Of a stretch of 64,000 nt of DNA, positions 19,625 through 29,598 are shown in pieces. The position numbers and the translations under genes were made by a program. Below the pieces are notes generated by a model. That model had not been told where the DNA came from and did no database searches. It saw only the letters and a program-made list of their open reading frames with translations. The stretch is from positions 62,001-126,000 of the forward strand of contig CAMDUB010000001.1 of NCBI GenBank assembly GCA_945878575.1, given 5' to 3'. Source of the stretch: Phycisphaera mikurensis NBRC 102666 (lineage in GTDB: Bacteria > Planctomycetota > Phycisphaerae > Phycisphaerales > SM1A02). Every line of letters begins with the position of its first letter. Position 1 is the first letter of the stretch.

Positions 19625-20959
19625 ATGACGCTTGCCGCACCTGTTTCTGGCGCCCACGCTGCACCTGCGGTTGAGGGTCACCCTGCCCTCCGAACCCGCC
19701 GCCGCGACCCGGCACTCATGGACATCGCACGCAAAGTGGAGATGGGCGAACGGCTCACCGCGGCGGATGGCGCAGTGCTCTTTGCTACCCCGGACATCCA
19801 TGAAGTCTGCCGCTTGGCCGACATGGTGCGCCGACGCCTGCATGGCGACGCGGTCTTCTACAACATCAATCGGCATCTGAATTACTCGAACATCTGTGCC
19901 CTCAGTTGCAAGTTCTGCGCGTTCCATCGCAAGAAGGATCAGGACGGCGCGTACGAACACAACTTGGATGACATCCGCGCAGAAGCGCGCAAGGCACGCG
20001 AGAGCGGCGCCACGGAGATGCACATTGTTGGCGGATTGCATCCGTGGCTTCCGTTCAGTTACTACACCGACATGTTGCGCGCCATCGGTGAAGAAGCGCC
20101 ACAGATTCACATCAAGGCGTTCACTGCGGTAGAGATTGTGCATTTGCAGCGCATCTCCAAGCGCGGCGGCGATGGGTACCAAGGCGTGCTTGCTGTGTTG
20201 CGTGATCTGATCGCAGCGGGCCTTGGCAGCTTGCCGGGCGGCGGCGCGGAGGTCTTTGATGATCGCGTGCACGATGAGGCCTTCAAGGGCAAGATCCGCA
20301 GCGACCAGTGGCTTGATGTGCATCGCGCGGCGCATGAATTGGGGATCAATTCAAATGCGACCATGTTGTACGGGCACATTGAAGAGCGCAGCGAACGGCT
20401 GCATCACATGGAACTCTTGCGACTGCAACAAGATCACACGCTCAGTACGTGGGCTGATGCGCAAGGCATTCAGAAAGACGCGAACGGCGCGGTGGTGCTG
20501 ACTGGCCCTGCTGCCAACTACCCGCACGAGCGACTGCCGATGCCGGGTTCGCGCGGGCTGACGACGGGCTATTTCCAGACGATTATTCCGCTGCCCTTCT
20601 TCCCGAATGCGAGCGAGCTTGAGTATCTGCCAGGGCCGACGGGCTTGGAGAACCTACGCACGCTGGCGATTGCGCGCTTGATGCTCGACAACTTCCCGCA
20701 TGTGAAGGCGTTCTGGATCATGCAGACGCTGCCGATGGCACAGCTGGAGTTGCAAGCTGGCGCTGATGACATTGACGGCACCGTGGTGTGGTACGACATC
20801 ACCAAGGCGGTCGGCGAAGGCAATCACCAAGAGACGAGCGTGAGTGATTTGGCGCGCGCGATCCGCGAGGCGGGGTTTGCCGCGGTGGAGCGCGACACGG
20901 TGTATCGACGCGTGGAGCGTGATGCGCAGACGGGGGCGTGGCGGACGGCGGGGGCGTAA
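19625..20959 (+). CDS. mqnE: Aminofutalosine synthase (radical SAM, futalosine menaquinone pathway)
   Basis: Radical-SAM CALSCKFCAF, NYSNICALSCKFCAFHRKK, FNASELEYLPGPTGLENLRTLAIARLMLDN. Confidence 0.93.
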   Translation: MTLAAPVSGAHAAPAVEGHPALRTRRRDPALMDIARKVEMGERLTAADGAVLFATPDIHEVCRLADMVRRRLHGDAVFYNINRHLNYSNICALSCKFCAFHRKKDQDGAYEHNLDDIRAEARKARESGATEMHIVGGLHPWLPFSYYTDMLRAIGEEAPQIHIKAFTAVEIVHLQRISKRGGDGYQGVLAVLRDLIAAGLGSLPGGGAEVFDDRVHDEAFKGKIRSDQWLDVHRAAHELGINSNATMLYGHIEERSERLHHMELLRLQQDHTLSTWADAQGIQKDANGAVVLTGPAANYPHERLPMPGSRGLTTGYFQTIIPLPFFPNASELEYLPGPTGLENLRTLAIARLMLDNFPHVKAFWIMQTLPMAQLELQAGADDIDGTVVWYDITKAVGEGNHQETSVSDLARAIREAGFAAVERDTVYRRVERDAQTGAWRTAGA

Positions 20960-20982
20960 CTGGGGACAGTGGTGAACGGCAA

Positions 20983-22563
20983 CTATTTGCCGCGTATCGC
21001 CCAGCCAAGTTCAGGCATCTTGAGGAGACGGGCGGCTGCCATATAAGTGACGATTCCGAGACCCGCGAGCACCAGTGTGGCAGCAACACTCCAGAGCCAG
21101 GTGTCATGACCACTGAACGCAAGGGACGCCAGACCGGCAACGCCAGCCATCGCTGCACTCGCTGCAACTGTCCGCCCGAATGAAGCGCGCGTTTCGCGAT
21201 CCATGATGATGCCCATGCGCTTGTGCATGATCCGCGTCATGATGATGATCTGCACGATCGCCGCAATGGCCGTACTCAGCGCAAGCCCGCCAACGCCGAG
21301 CGGGGTCCAAATCAGGATCATGTTCAAGGCGAAATTGAGAGCCACCATCCACATACTGACTTTCACCGGGGTCACGCTGTCGCCCAATGCGTAGAACGCG
21401 CGCGTGGAAAGTTGCTGCATGGAATACGCCCAGATGGCGGGCGCGTACATCGCCAGCACGAATCCCACCTTCTGCACATCTTCGTGACTGAACTGGCCGC
21501 CTTGGAAGATTGCCGCAGCAAGCGGCTCGCGCACCAACACCAGGCCAACGCTTGCGGGAAATCCAATGAAGAAACTCAGCCGCATGCCGCGGCGCAGCGT
21601 TGCCATGAATCGATCGGGATCGTTGGATTCGCGCGCCAGCGCAGGAAAGATGGCCGTGGCAATTGCTACGCCGAACACGCCGAGTGGGAATTCATACAGG
21701 CGCTGGCCGTAACTTAAGACAGTCATGCTGCCGGGCGGAAGCGGGTAGTCCACGCCAAAGATGGTTGGACCGATGATCGTCTGGTAGCTCGCCACCAATC
21801 CATCGATAAAGGTATTCACTTGGAAGATGCCAAGACCCAAGAGCATGGGGAGCGCTTTGTAAAGCACCTCCTTCATGTGTGGCCAACTTGGCTTCATATC
21901 AAAGTGCGGTCGAATGCGGTAGTGACGGAGTGACCACAGACTCCACAGCAACTGCAACATGCCCGCCGCGATCACGCTCCACGCCACGATCTGTATGTGC
22001 GGTACCGGCTCCACGTGCTCAGTCATGCCCGCATTCACCGCGTAGTAACTGCCGTAGAACGCAGCGGCAACAATGGTGACATTCAGAATGATCGGGCTGG
22101 CCGCGCTTGGTCCAAACTTGCCGTGCGTCTGCAACATGGCGCCGACCAGTGCAACCAGGCATACCAGCGGCATGTACGGCAGCATCATCATCAAGAGCTG
22201 AATGCCCAGCATCGGCGATTCGCTCATGTCTTGAATGAAGTACAGAGCAATCTCGCCGACGATGGTCACGCCGGAGAGCAGCACCGCAAGCAGCGCCAGC
22301 ATCAACCCCGCGAATTGGCGCGCGGTCTCTGGATGGTCGCGGTCCAGCTTGGTGTAGACGGGAAGAAACGAGGCGGTGAGCGCGCCCTCGCCAAACAGGC
22401 GGCGGAACAGGTTGGGAACCTGGAAGGCGAAGTTGAACGCGTCCATCACCGCGCCAGCGCCAAAGACGCGGGCCAGCAGCGCGTCCCGGGCGAAGCCCGT
22501 GATACGGCTGATGAAGGTGAGCACCGTGAAGGTGCGAGCGTGGCGTTCGAATCCTCGACCCAT
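20983..22563 (-). CDS. murJ: Lipid II flippase MurJ/MviN
   Basis: SRITGFARDALLARVFGAGAVMDAFNFAFQVPNLFRRLFGEGALTASFLPVY; ~14 TM segments. Confidence 0.96.
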   Translation of the reverse strand: MGRGFERHARTFTVLTFISRITGFARDALLARVFGAGAVMDAFNFAFQVPNLFRRLFGEGALTASFLPVYTKLDRDHPETARQFAGLMLALLAVLLSGVTIVGEIALYFIQDMSESPMLGIQLLMMMLPYMPLVCLVALVGAMLQTHGKFGPSAASPIILNVTIVAAAFYGSYYAVNAGMTEHVEPVPHIQIVAWSVIAAGMLQLLWSLWSLRHYRIRPHFDMKPSWPHMKEVLYKALPMLLGLGIFQVNTFIDGLVASYQTIIGPTIFGVDYPLPPGSMTVLSYGQRLYEFPLGVFGVAIATAIFPALARESNDPDRFMATLRRGMRLSFFIGFPASVGLVLVREPLAAAIFQGGQFSHEDVQKVGFVLAMYAPAIWAYSMQQLSTRAFYALGDSVTPVKVSMWMVALNFALNMILIWTPLGVGGLALSTAIAAIVQIIIMTRIMHKRMGIIMDRETRASFGRTVAASAAMAGVAGLASLAFSGHDTWLWSVAATLVLAGLGIVTYMAAARLLKMPELGWAIRGK

Positions 22564-22607
22564 GGTTGTGCGCGCAGCGGTCGGCGCGGTTACCTTGTAT
22601 CGGACAG

Positions 22608-23024
22608 ATGCGACGCATAACGACAGCCATCGCCCTGCTTGCCGTCACCGCTGCCGCACTCTCGGCAACGGGATGCAGCACCGAGCCGGACAGCGTGCTG
22701 CAGTCCGACTTACCACAGATTCCTGGAATGACTCCGCGCGACAGTTCCGGCCTGCGCCAGTCCGAGGGGCGCGTCACCGCCGGTCAGTTCTCGTACAAGG
22801 GCCCGATCAACAATTTGAATGCTCGCGCCAATGAGACCATGGCGCGATTTGATCAGGCCGGGTGGAAACTTGCGTCGCAGACCTTGAGCGCATCGACCGC
22901 CAGCCTCACCTATCGCAAGGACAACCGCACTGTCCGCGTAGAGATCATTCAGAACGGCGTGCAACCGAAGATGTCGACCGGTGTACTGACGGTGACATCG
23001 GACCCCGTGCCGGTCAGCGGTTGA
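22608..23024 (+). CDS. Small lipoprotein of unknown function
   Basis: Lipobox LSATGCS; overlaps the convergent oxidoreductase by about 11 bp. Confidence 0.72.
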   Translation: MRRITTAIALLAVTAAALSATGCSTEPDSVLQSDLPQIPGMTPRDSSGLRQSEGRVTAGQFSYKGPINNLNARANETMARFDQAGWKLASQTLSASTASLTYRKDNRTVRVEIIQNGVQPKMSTGVLTVTSDPVPVSG

Positions 23025-24285
23025 ACCAACGCAACACTGCTTCGGACGCAAGCGTTCCACTTCGAACGGCGCCATCGATGGAGCCGTCGGTCACGTGGTC
23101 ACCGGCAACAAACATGCCGTCATCAATCTCAGTGGATGGTCGCGCGTGGATATCTGCGGTGTGCTGGCGTGGCAAGGCACGCACAATGCGATCCACGCGC
23201 AGTAGGCGCCAGCCGCGCATGGCACCAGTGCCAAACCATCGTTCCATTTGCACCACCATGCGTGCGCTCAGGCTGGACATGCTTTCGGCCGCCCAATCCA
23301 CTTCCACCATGTTCAGCGCAACGAGTGACTGACCAGCCGGCGCGTATTCAGGTGCAACACTGGAGAGGCAGGCCGCGTGATTCACTGGGCCATCACCGGT
23401 TCCATCAAGAAAAAGCGTTGGTTGGTGCAGCGGCGCGGGTAATCGCCCAACGTCACACGCCCAGTAGAACGTGACGTTGGAGCACCATGCGCGCGCATTG
23501 ATACGAGCATCAAGGGCGTGCGCCGCGGACATATCGGTGGCTAATACCACGGCATCGAAGATTGATTCATCGCCATTCGCAGTGCGGACTGCAAACGATT
23601 TACCGCGCCGAGCAATATTGCTCACGGGCGCGCGCAAGCGAATGCGCTCTGCCGGTAGCGATGCAGCGAGCTGCTTGGGAATCTCACCCATGCCCAGTGC
23701 GGGAATAACGGTCTGCCCGCGCGCGAATGTAGAAAAGATGTACTGGAACTGACTGAAGTCAGTGCCAAGCGTGCGGTCAAGAAATACACCGCCAAAGAAA
23801 CTGCGCATGAAGCCATCCACGGTGGCGATGCCAAGGTCCATGCGACGCAGTTCATCGAGTGTGCTGCCGGAAGCGACGCCTGGCTTCAAGATGGGATGAC
23901 GAACGGCGTCAAGGGCCATCGGCGCGAGGCGGGCGAAATCAAGCGCCATACCGGGACGGGCAGCCAGACCACGAATCGCTGAGAGTGGATGACGAAGTGG
24001 ATGGGAGATTTGCGTGAAACCACGGCCGTCGAAGACTTCTGCACCGGCACGGAAGGTTCGAAAGTTCAGGGGCGCATATTCAAGTAGTTCACCCGCTGCG
24101 CGGTACGCCGTGAGATACACCTGAAAGCCGCGGTCGAGGCGGAATCCATCAACAATGTCGGTACGGACGCGGCCGCCCACGGCATCGGATGCTTCAAAGA
24201 TGGTCCAGTCCACGCCGCGCTTCTGCAACGCGTGCGCGCAGGAAAGACCTGCAAGGCCGGCTCCGATGATCGCTGTGCGAGACAT
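23014..24285 (-). CDS. FAD-dependent amine-oxidase/protoporphyrinogen-oxidase-like oxidoreductase
   Basis: AIIGAGLAGLSCAHALQKRGVDWTIFEASDAVGGRVRTD dinucleotide-binding motif; C-terminal VAGDHVTDGSIDGAVRSG. Confidence 0.9.
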   Translation of the reverse strand: MSRTAIIGAGLAGLSCAHALQKRGVDWTIFEASDAVGGRVRTDIVDGFRLDRGFQVYLTAYRAAGELLEYAPLNFRTFRAGAEVFDGRGFTQISHPLRHPLSAIRGLAARPGMALDFARLAPMALDAVRHPILKPGVASGSTLDELRRMDLGIATVDGFMRSFFGGVFLDRTLGTDFSQFQYIFSTFARGQTVIPALGMGEIPKQLAASLPAERIRLRAPVSNIARRGKSFAVRTANGDESIFDAVVLATDMSAAHALDARINARAWCSNVTFYWACDVGRLPAPLHQPTLFLDGTGDGPVNHAACLSSVAPEYAPAGQSLVALNMVEVDWAAESMSSLSARMVVQMERWFGTGAMRGWRLLRVDRIVRALPRQHTADIHARPSTEIDDGMFVAGDHVTDGSIDGAVRSGTLASEAVLRWFNR

Positions 24286-24362
24286 GGTGGAATCGTAGTA
24301 CGCGTGGATGAGTGCAGGGAGAACAATGGCCGTGGAATGATCCGCGTAAATAGTTGGCCGCG

Positions 24363-25574
24363 CTATGCGTTGCGTTCCGGCAGGGTGCTCGGCGTGGCGG
24401 TTGCAATGCGGACAAATCCTCCACCGCATTCGTGACATGTTCCGGCGATTGCCGTGGGTGTTGTGGCGCGTAGGTCAAATCCGCACCCAAGACATGATGC
24501 ACCGCATTGATCGACGCGGGCTGCAATGCGGCGCCGACATGCAGCGAGTCCACACGCGCCGATCAACGCCACCGTAGCGATGTCACCAAGAATGCGCGCG
24601 TCCGCGGGCAACATCTGGTACCAGGTATCGATGCGAAGCACAAAGTCACTGCGAAGCCGGAGCGTGGTGACGATGGTGATGAAGGTGACGCTCAGTACTA
24701 CCAGCGCCACCGTGGACAGCAGGATGGGTAGGAGGCATGCACCAAGTTCCGCACTCGCTTGCAGTGGTGCGATCGGCGCCCAATCGGTCGCGCGTCGTGG
24801 TGTGCCGCAGCGCGTGCAATGATTGGTGGCTGAGGCGGGCGTGTTGGAGAATTCAGTGCCGACATCTGCGACAGCGGGAGCGGTCAATGGCGAAGATGCG
24901 CCACACGCCAGGCACGGGTGCTCGCTTATTGCGCGACGTACGCGCGCGCGAACACCGGCTTCCCAGAGGGCGTGTACGCCAACAGCCATTCCCAGCATGC
25001 CGCCGATGAATCCGTACTGCCACGGTTGCGGGCCCTTGCGTATGAACCACGAATCAAGCAGGACGCCCAGCGGCGCGCCTGCCGCAAATCCAAGTGCAGC
25101 CACGGTGGCGAGGTGGAGCCACGCCGTGGGTTGCACGAACAATAAATCCGCGGCAATACTTCGACGTTGACCAACGAGCCGCGATGCACCCGCTCCAACC
25201 GGTCGCGCGGCCATACAGAACGCAAGAGCGATGGCAATGCCGACTACATCAGCGCCCCAGTCATCGAGATCGGCTGAGCGGCCGAGTTGCGGAATCATCT
25301 GCAATACCTCGTCGAGCGCTGCCACGGCAATCATGAAGAGCAATGACCACCACAGTGAACGCAGCCACCGCGTGTAAACAAACAGTGCTGCAAGGACGCC
25401 GAAGGCAGCCGCGTGGATCAACTTATCGATAGGTGACTCACCGGAACCGATCGACAAGCGCGGCCACAGCGTTGTCACCAGAACAAATACCAGCGCAATG
25501 ATCCAGGCAATCCGGATGTTGCGGATGGCAAGTGCGGCAGGCGTGCCGGGTGGCAATACGCGAAGGTCCGTCAT
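24363..25574 (-). CDS. VanZ-like membrane protein fused to zinc-ribbon-like segments
   Basis: DKLIHAAAFGVLAALF...ALDEVLQMIPQLGRSADLDDWGADVVGI (VanZ-like); CLAC...CTRC and CLGCGFDLRATTPTAIAGTCHECG. Confidence 0.75.
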   Translation of the reverse strand: MTDLRVLPPGTPAALAIRNIRIAWIIALVFVLVTTLWPRLSIGSGESPIDKLIHAAAFGVLAALFVYTRWLRSLWWSLLFMIAVAALDEVLQMIPQLGRSADLDDWGADVVGIAIALAFCMAARPVGAGASRLVGQRRSIAADLLFVQPTAWLHLATVAALGFAAGAPLGVLLDSWFIRKGPQPWQYGFIGGMLGMAVGVHALWEAGVRARVRRAISEHPCLACGASSPLTAPAVADVGTEFSNTPASATNHCTRCGTPRRATDWAPIAPLQASAELGACLLPILLSTVALVVLSVTFITIVTTLRLRSDFVLRIDTWYQMLPADARILGDIATVALIGACGLAACRRRIAARVDQCGASCLGCGFDLRATTPTAIAGTCHECGGGFVRIATATPSTLPERNA

Positions 25575-25581
25575 GGGCGCA

Positions 25582-27084
25582 TCAGAGGCTCAGGCCGCCA
25601 GACCGCAACGAGCGACGAACGGGTCGCTTGGTGGGCTTTGCCATCTTTGCGGCCTTTGCAGGTTTTGATGCTTTGACTGACCGTGCTGGCTTGGAGGATC
25701 GCGCAACCTTCGCGAGCTTCGCCATGTTGGACGTGTGTGCAGCCTTGGCAACTTTGACCGCTCGTGCCGCGCGCGCTACTTTGGCAGCGTTGGCCTTCGC
25801 CGCCTTGGAGAGAGTTACCTGGGCACGTTTCACGGACTTGGTGGCAACCTTGGTGACAGCCTTGGTGGCGCTTGCCCTTTTCGTGATCTTGGATGCGGCC
25901 TTCGCGGACTTCGCCGAGATCTTCGCTGACTTCTTCGCCGACTTCTTCGCCGACTTCTTCGCAGATTTGCTCGCAGATTTCGAAGACCCAGTCGGCTTCG
26001 TTGACTTCGCTGTCTCTCCGCGCGCTGCCTTCACTCCGCGCTTCGCCCGCTTCGTTGCCTTGCGCTTCTTGGGGACAGCAGCATCCGAGTCATTGCCGCC
26101 CACTGCCGCGCCATCGAACGAGCCGTGTGGCAAGCCCCAGCCGATCAGCAACTGCTCGGCGATGCGTCGATAGTCGTCAGCGCCCGGGCATTTCGGGGCG
26201 TAATCAAAGATGGTTAGGCCGAACGATGGTGCCTCGGCAAGTTTGATGTTGCGGCGCACCGGCGGGTCGAGCACCGTAGCGGTGGACCATGGCACATCCA
26301 TGCCGCGGAATTGTGCAAGTTGCGATTCGATCTCACCAATCACTGCGCGCGCGTGACTTGATGAACCGTCATGCATACACAACAAAATGCCAGTGACGCG
26401 AATGGTTGGATTGAGCCCCTGCGAAATCAAATGCACGGTCTGCAGGAGTTTCTCAAGTCCACGCAATGGCAAGTAGTGCGCCTGCATCGGCACGAACACT
26501 TCGTCCGCAACGGTAAGCGCGTTGACGCTCAACACGCCCAAACTTGGTGGGCAGTCAAGAAGGACGACATCGTAATTTCCGTAGACCGGCTCGAGCTTTG
26601 AGCGCAGTACGGTTTGCATGCCTTCTTGCTGCGCCAGTTCGCCTTCCACCAGCGCCAGTTCGGTGACGGCCGGAATGAAATCAAGTCCAGGACGCGCGGT
26701 TTGCACTGCGTCTTCGATGCGACATGTTGGGTCAAGAAGGAGATCGCGAATCGTGCGCTGTTCCGGGCCACTTTCAACGCCAAAGTGCAGGGAAAGATTC
26801 GATTGCGGATCAAGATCAACCAGCAGAACACGCTGCCCGTAGCGCGCAAACGCAGCGCCAAGATTCACGGTACTGGTGGTCTTGCCCACCCCGCCCTTCT
26901 GATTGAGAAGTGCAATGACGCGCGGCTTGCGCGCGGGCTCGCTCGTCTCAACAGCGCTGCTCACCTCTGGTGTTCGCTCAGTGACATCAACAACGTCACT
27001 CGCTTCCGTTGCGAGCGCTGGATGCAATACTGGCTGCGGTTCGTGCGGTTCTTCGTGCATCGGAGCGCGAGTATAGATCGCCAC
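25582..27084 (-). CDS. ParA/Soj-family ATPase with ~165-aa histone-H1-like basic C-terminal tail
   Basis: LLNQKGGVGKTTSTVNLG deviant Walker A, DLDPQSNLS, LLDCPPSLG; tail KKRKATKRAKRG...SAKKSAKKSAKKSAK... Confidence 0.93.
   Translation of the reverse strand: MAIYTRAPMHEEPHEPQPVLHPALATEASDVVDVTERTPEVSSAVETSEPARKPRVIALLNQKGGVGKTTSTVNLGAAFARYGQRVLLVDLDPQSNLSLHFGVESGPEQRTIRDLLLDPTCRIEDAVQTARPGLDFIPAVTELALVEGELAQQEGMQTVLRSKLEPVYGNYDVVLLDCPPSLGVLSVNALTVADEVFVPMQAHYLPLRGLEKLLQTVHLISQGLNPTIRVTGILLCMHDGSSSHARAVIGEIESQLAQFRGMDVPWSTATVLDPPVRRNIKLAEAPSFGLTIFDYAPKCPGADDYRRIAEQLLIGWGLPHGSFDGAAVGGNDSDAAVPKKRKATKRAKRGVKAARGETAKSTKPTGSSKSASKSAKKSAKKSAKKSAKISAKSAKAASKITKRASATKAVTKVATKSVKRAQVTLSKAAKANAAKVARAARAVKVAKAAHTSNMAKLAKVARSSKPARSVKASKPAKAAKMAKPTKRPVRRSLRSGGLSL
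25928..25963. repeat. 12-bp tandem repeat x3 (gacttcttcgcc) encoding AKKS units
   Basis: Read directly: 25928-25939, 25940-25951, 25952-25963 (last base changed). Confidence 0.9.
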
Positions 27085-27099
27085 CTGCTACTTGCTCTT

Positions 27100-28797
27100 T
27101 CAGCGGCCCAAGTTGCCCCAGAGTCCCAAATCAACCAAGATTGGTGGCGCACTCGGCAACCACGCCGGGCGTGACAGGCCCGCACATTGGCGCGGTTGTG
27201 TGGGACCAGGGACGCGTTCCACGGAGAGCAACAGCGGCCGCGCGCCCGGAGTTGGGGTACCGAGCCACTTCTCAGGAATCTCTACGCGCGCGCGCCACCG
27301 ATCGGTCCATGCCATGAAACCAACGGCAACCCCGTCGTCATCACCCAATTTCATCTCCAGTGCGCCATCGCCAGTAATCCGCAACACGTGTGATGGGTCA
27401 TTTGCGTCGCCAATACGCACGATGACCTCGTCACGCTCTGGCGCGGGTGCATCCTGCGGGCGGAACGCTTCGACAAACAACTCCCAGCGGCCAGCGCGGC
27501 AACGTAACGATGCTGAAGTCTGCCACGCGGGAGCGATCGGTTCGATGGATGATGATTGAATATCTGCCAGCGACAGCGGCGGCATGAACGCACCGAAGGC
27601 CAACGCTGGTGGCTTGACCGGATATTCGCGCCCGCCCACCATCAATTTCATGTGCGCTTCGCCATCAGTGGCTTCCAGCGACTCCGTGCGCATGCGATCG
27701 TTGCTGTAAGCGTCGGCGGTTGGCTGAAGTGGCGGACGATCAACCCAGGCGCGCGCGATGCGATGCGGCGGAACAACCAATGCCGAAGTACTGGATTCGC
27801 CCGCGGATCCATTCCAGGAAAGCTGCAGAATTCGTTCCCCGGACGTGGGGTTGGCAACAGCAAGCCTGATGCGATCGCCGCAATCCTCTTCAACCCACAT
27901 GGTGCATGTCCAGCGACCACGCGCCCAAGTGAGCGCGGCTTCCACTATTTCGGCGTTGTTGCGCTGGTGATCAACAAGTAAGGCGAGCAGCGTTCGCAGA
28001 TCCTCCGGGCGTACCGCCCACGCGGCAACCGATCGCGCGTAGTCCGGATCTTCCACTACACCCGCAAGCAGATCACTGAGTTCATCGTGAACACCTCGGC
28101 TGGTTGCGCGGACGCGTTCGAGCGCACCGAGCCACAGACTCTGCACATGACGCGCCCAAAGCTTTTCAGCCGCACGCCCGCGTGGTTCGCCGATACGCGC
28201 GCCTTGACGTTCGGCAATCAACGACCATCGCCAGAATTCAAATGGCGTGTTGGGGTCGGGGCGATCATCAGAAATAGTGGCTGGCACAAACAACACCGGG
28301 GCGTCGGCACGCACGCGCTTTGGGGCAGGCAGCCAATGCGCGGTCATACTCACTCCACCAATTTCAATGTCTCCGTCGCCCGATGCAGGAAGTTCCACCA
28401 TTGCAAAGATGCCGCCAAGCGTCTCTGGCTCGGGTGTTTCGGGAAGCTCAGAAACCAGCGCAACATCAACCTGCGCAGGCGCGCGCGTCCATGAACGCAA
28501 TCCATCATCCGGGCGCGGCGCGATGAGTACCAGCGTCGCTTGCGACTGCAGCGCGCCAATCTTTACCGGAATGCGCGCGGGCCACTCCGAAAGCGCGGTG
28601 CGTTCCAGGGCGATGGCTGCCACGCCGCCTGGAGTGCAGACGACGGAATCGAAACGCGGGCGGATGTCACGCGCGGTGGCGATGGGCGTGAGGAAGGCAA
28701 CAGCGCATGACATAAGAAGCGCGACCGCGTGCCAAGACGCGGTAGTGCGCCAATTCCCGGCGCGCGCGATCGTCATGCGAACAGTTCGGAAATGCAC
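27100..28797 (-). CDS. Large secreted/envelope protein of unknown function
   Basis: 565-aa ORF with hydrophobic leader (WHAVALLMSCAVAFLTPIATA); codon structure consistent across the ORF; no recognised domain. Confidence 0.75.
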   Translation of the reverse strand: MHFRTVRMTIARAGNWRTTASWHAVALLMSCAVAFLTPIATARDIRPRFDSVVCTPGGVAAIALERTALSEWPARIPVKIGALQSQATLVLIAPRPDDGLRSWTRAPAQVDVALVSELPETPEPETLGGIFAMVELPASGDGDIEIGGVSMTAHWLPAPKRVRADAPVLFVPATISDDRPDPNTPFEFWRWSLIAERQGARIGEPRGRAAEKLWARHVQSLWLGALERVRATSRGVHDELSDLLAGVVEDPDYARSVAAWAVRPEDLRTLLALLVDHQRNNAEIVEAALTWARGRWTCTMWVEEDCGDRIRLAVANPTSGERILQLSWNGSAGESSTSALVVPPHRIARAWVDRPPLQPTADAYSNDRMRTESLEATDGEAHMKLMVGGREYPVKPPALAFGAFMPPLSLADIQSSSIEPIAPAWQTSASLRCRAGRWELFVEAFRPQDAPAPERDEVIVRIGDANDPSHVLRITGDGALEMKLGDDDGVAVGFMAWTDRWRARVEIPEKWLGTPTPGARPLLLSVERVPGPTQPRQCAGLSRPAWLPSAPPILVDLGLWGNLGR

Positions 28798-28803
28798 GCG
28801 GTG

Positions 28804-29598
28804 TTACTGCGCCTTCTTGGCACGGCGCATGAGTTCATCGATGCGGTCGCTGAAGCCAGGTTGCGAGGCACGCGGCACAGGAACGGCCGATCGGTCCACC
28901 GCATCGGGCGATGGCGGACCCATTGGTTCAGGGGAGCGCGCGGGGTACGAAATATCTTCATCCGGTGCGCGCACCGTTTTTGCAGTCGCGGGCGCATCAA
29001 ATCGACCATCAATGCGCGCTGATTGCGCGGCTGCGGCGCGTCCATCAAGCGGCGTTCCATCAATCCGCTGCACACCGTTCATGCTGGTCATGGCGGTGGA
29101 TGGTCGCTTGGAGTAATCGCCGTGATCGTCATGAACAAAGTTGATGTCACGCACTCCGGTGCTGGGGATCACGCGGAAATCAGGGCGACCGATGTAGAAG
29201 ATCGTGGCGGCGGGCACGACTGCTTTCAGTGCACCCTTCTTCTGCGGGTCGCGGATGTATGCCGACTGGCTGAACACCGCGTAGAGCGCGCCGTTGGTGC
29301 GCATCATCAGATCGTCGCGGCCGGGCACTGCGTAGAGACGTTCGAATCCGTGCGGCGAAAGATCAACCTGCATGACGCGCGACGATGTGGAAAGCGAATT
29401 GCGATCGCCGACCTTCTGATCAATCAATGTGGGATTGTCGGATGCGGAGATGCGGCGCACATCTTGCGCGTTGCTGGCGGGGGCAAGAAACAATGCCAGG
29501 CCAGATGCGCAGGCGAGCGTGACTGCACGCGAAGTGAGCGTTGTGTTCGACGTCACCGCGTTGCCGCGGTCACAGGGGATGGAATCAACGCGTGACAT
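28804..29598 (-). CDS. Secreted hypothetical protein
   Basis: Leader TLACASGLALFLAPASNAQ; no recognised domain; start overlaps end of birA. Confidence 0.7.
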   Translation of the reverse strand: MSRVDSIPCDRGNAVTSNTTLTSRAVTLACASGLALFLAPASNAQDVRRISASDNPTLIDQKVGDRNSLSTSSRVMQVDLSPHGFERLYAVPGRDDLMMRTNGALYAVFSQSAYIRDPQKKGALKAVVPAATIFYIGRPDFRVIPSTGVRDINFVHDDHGDYSKRPSTAMTSMNGVQRIDGTPLDGRAAAAQSARIDGRFDAPATAKTVRAPDEDISYPARSPEPMGPPSPDAVDRSAVPVPRASQPGFSDRIDELMRRAKKAQ

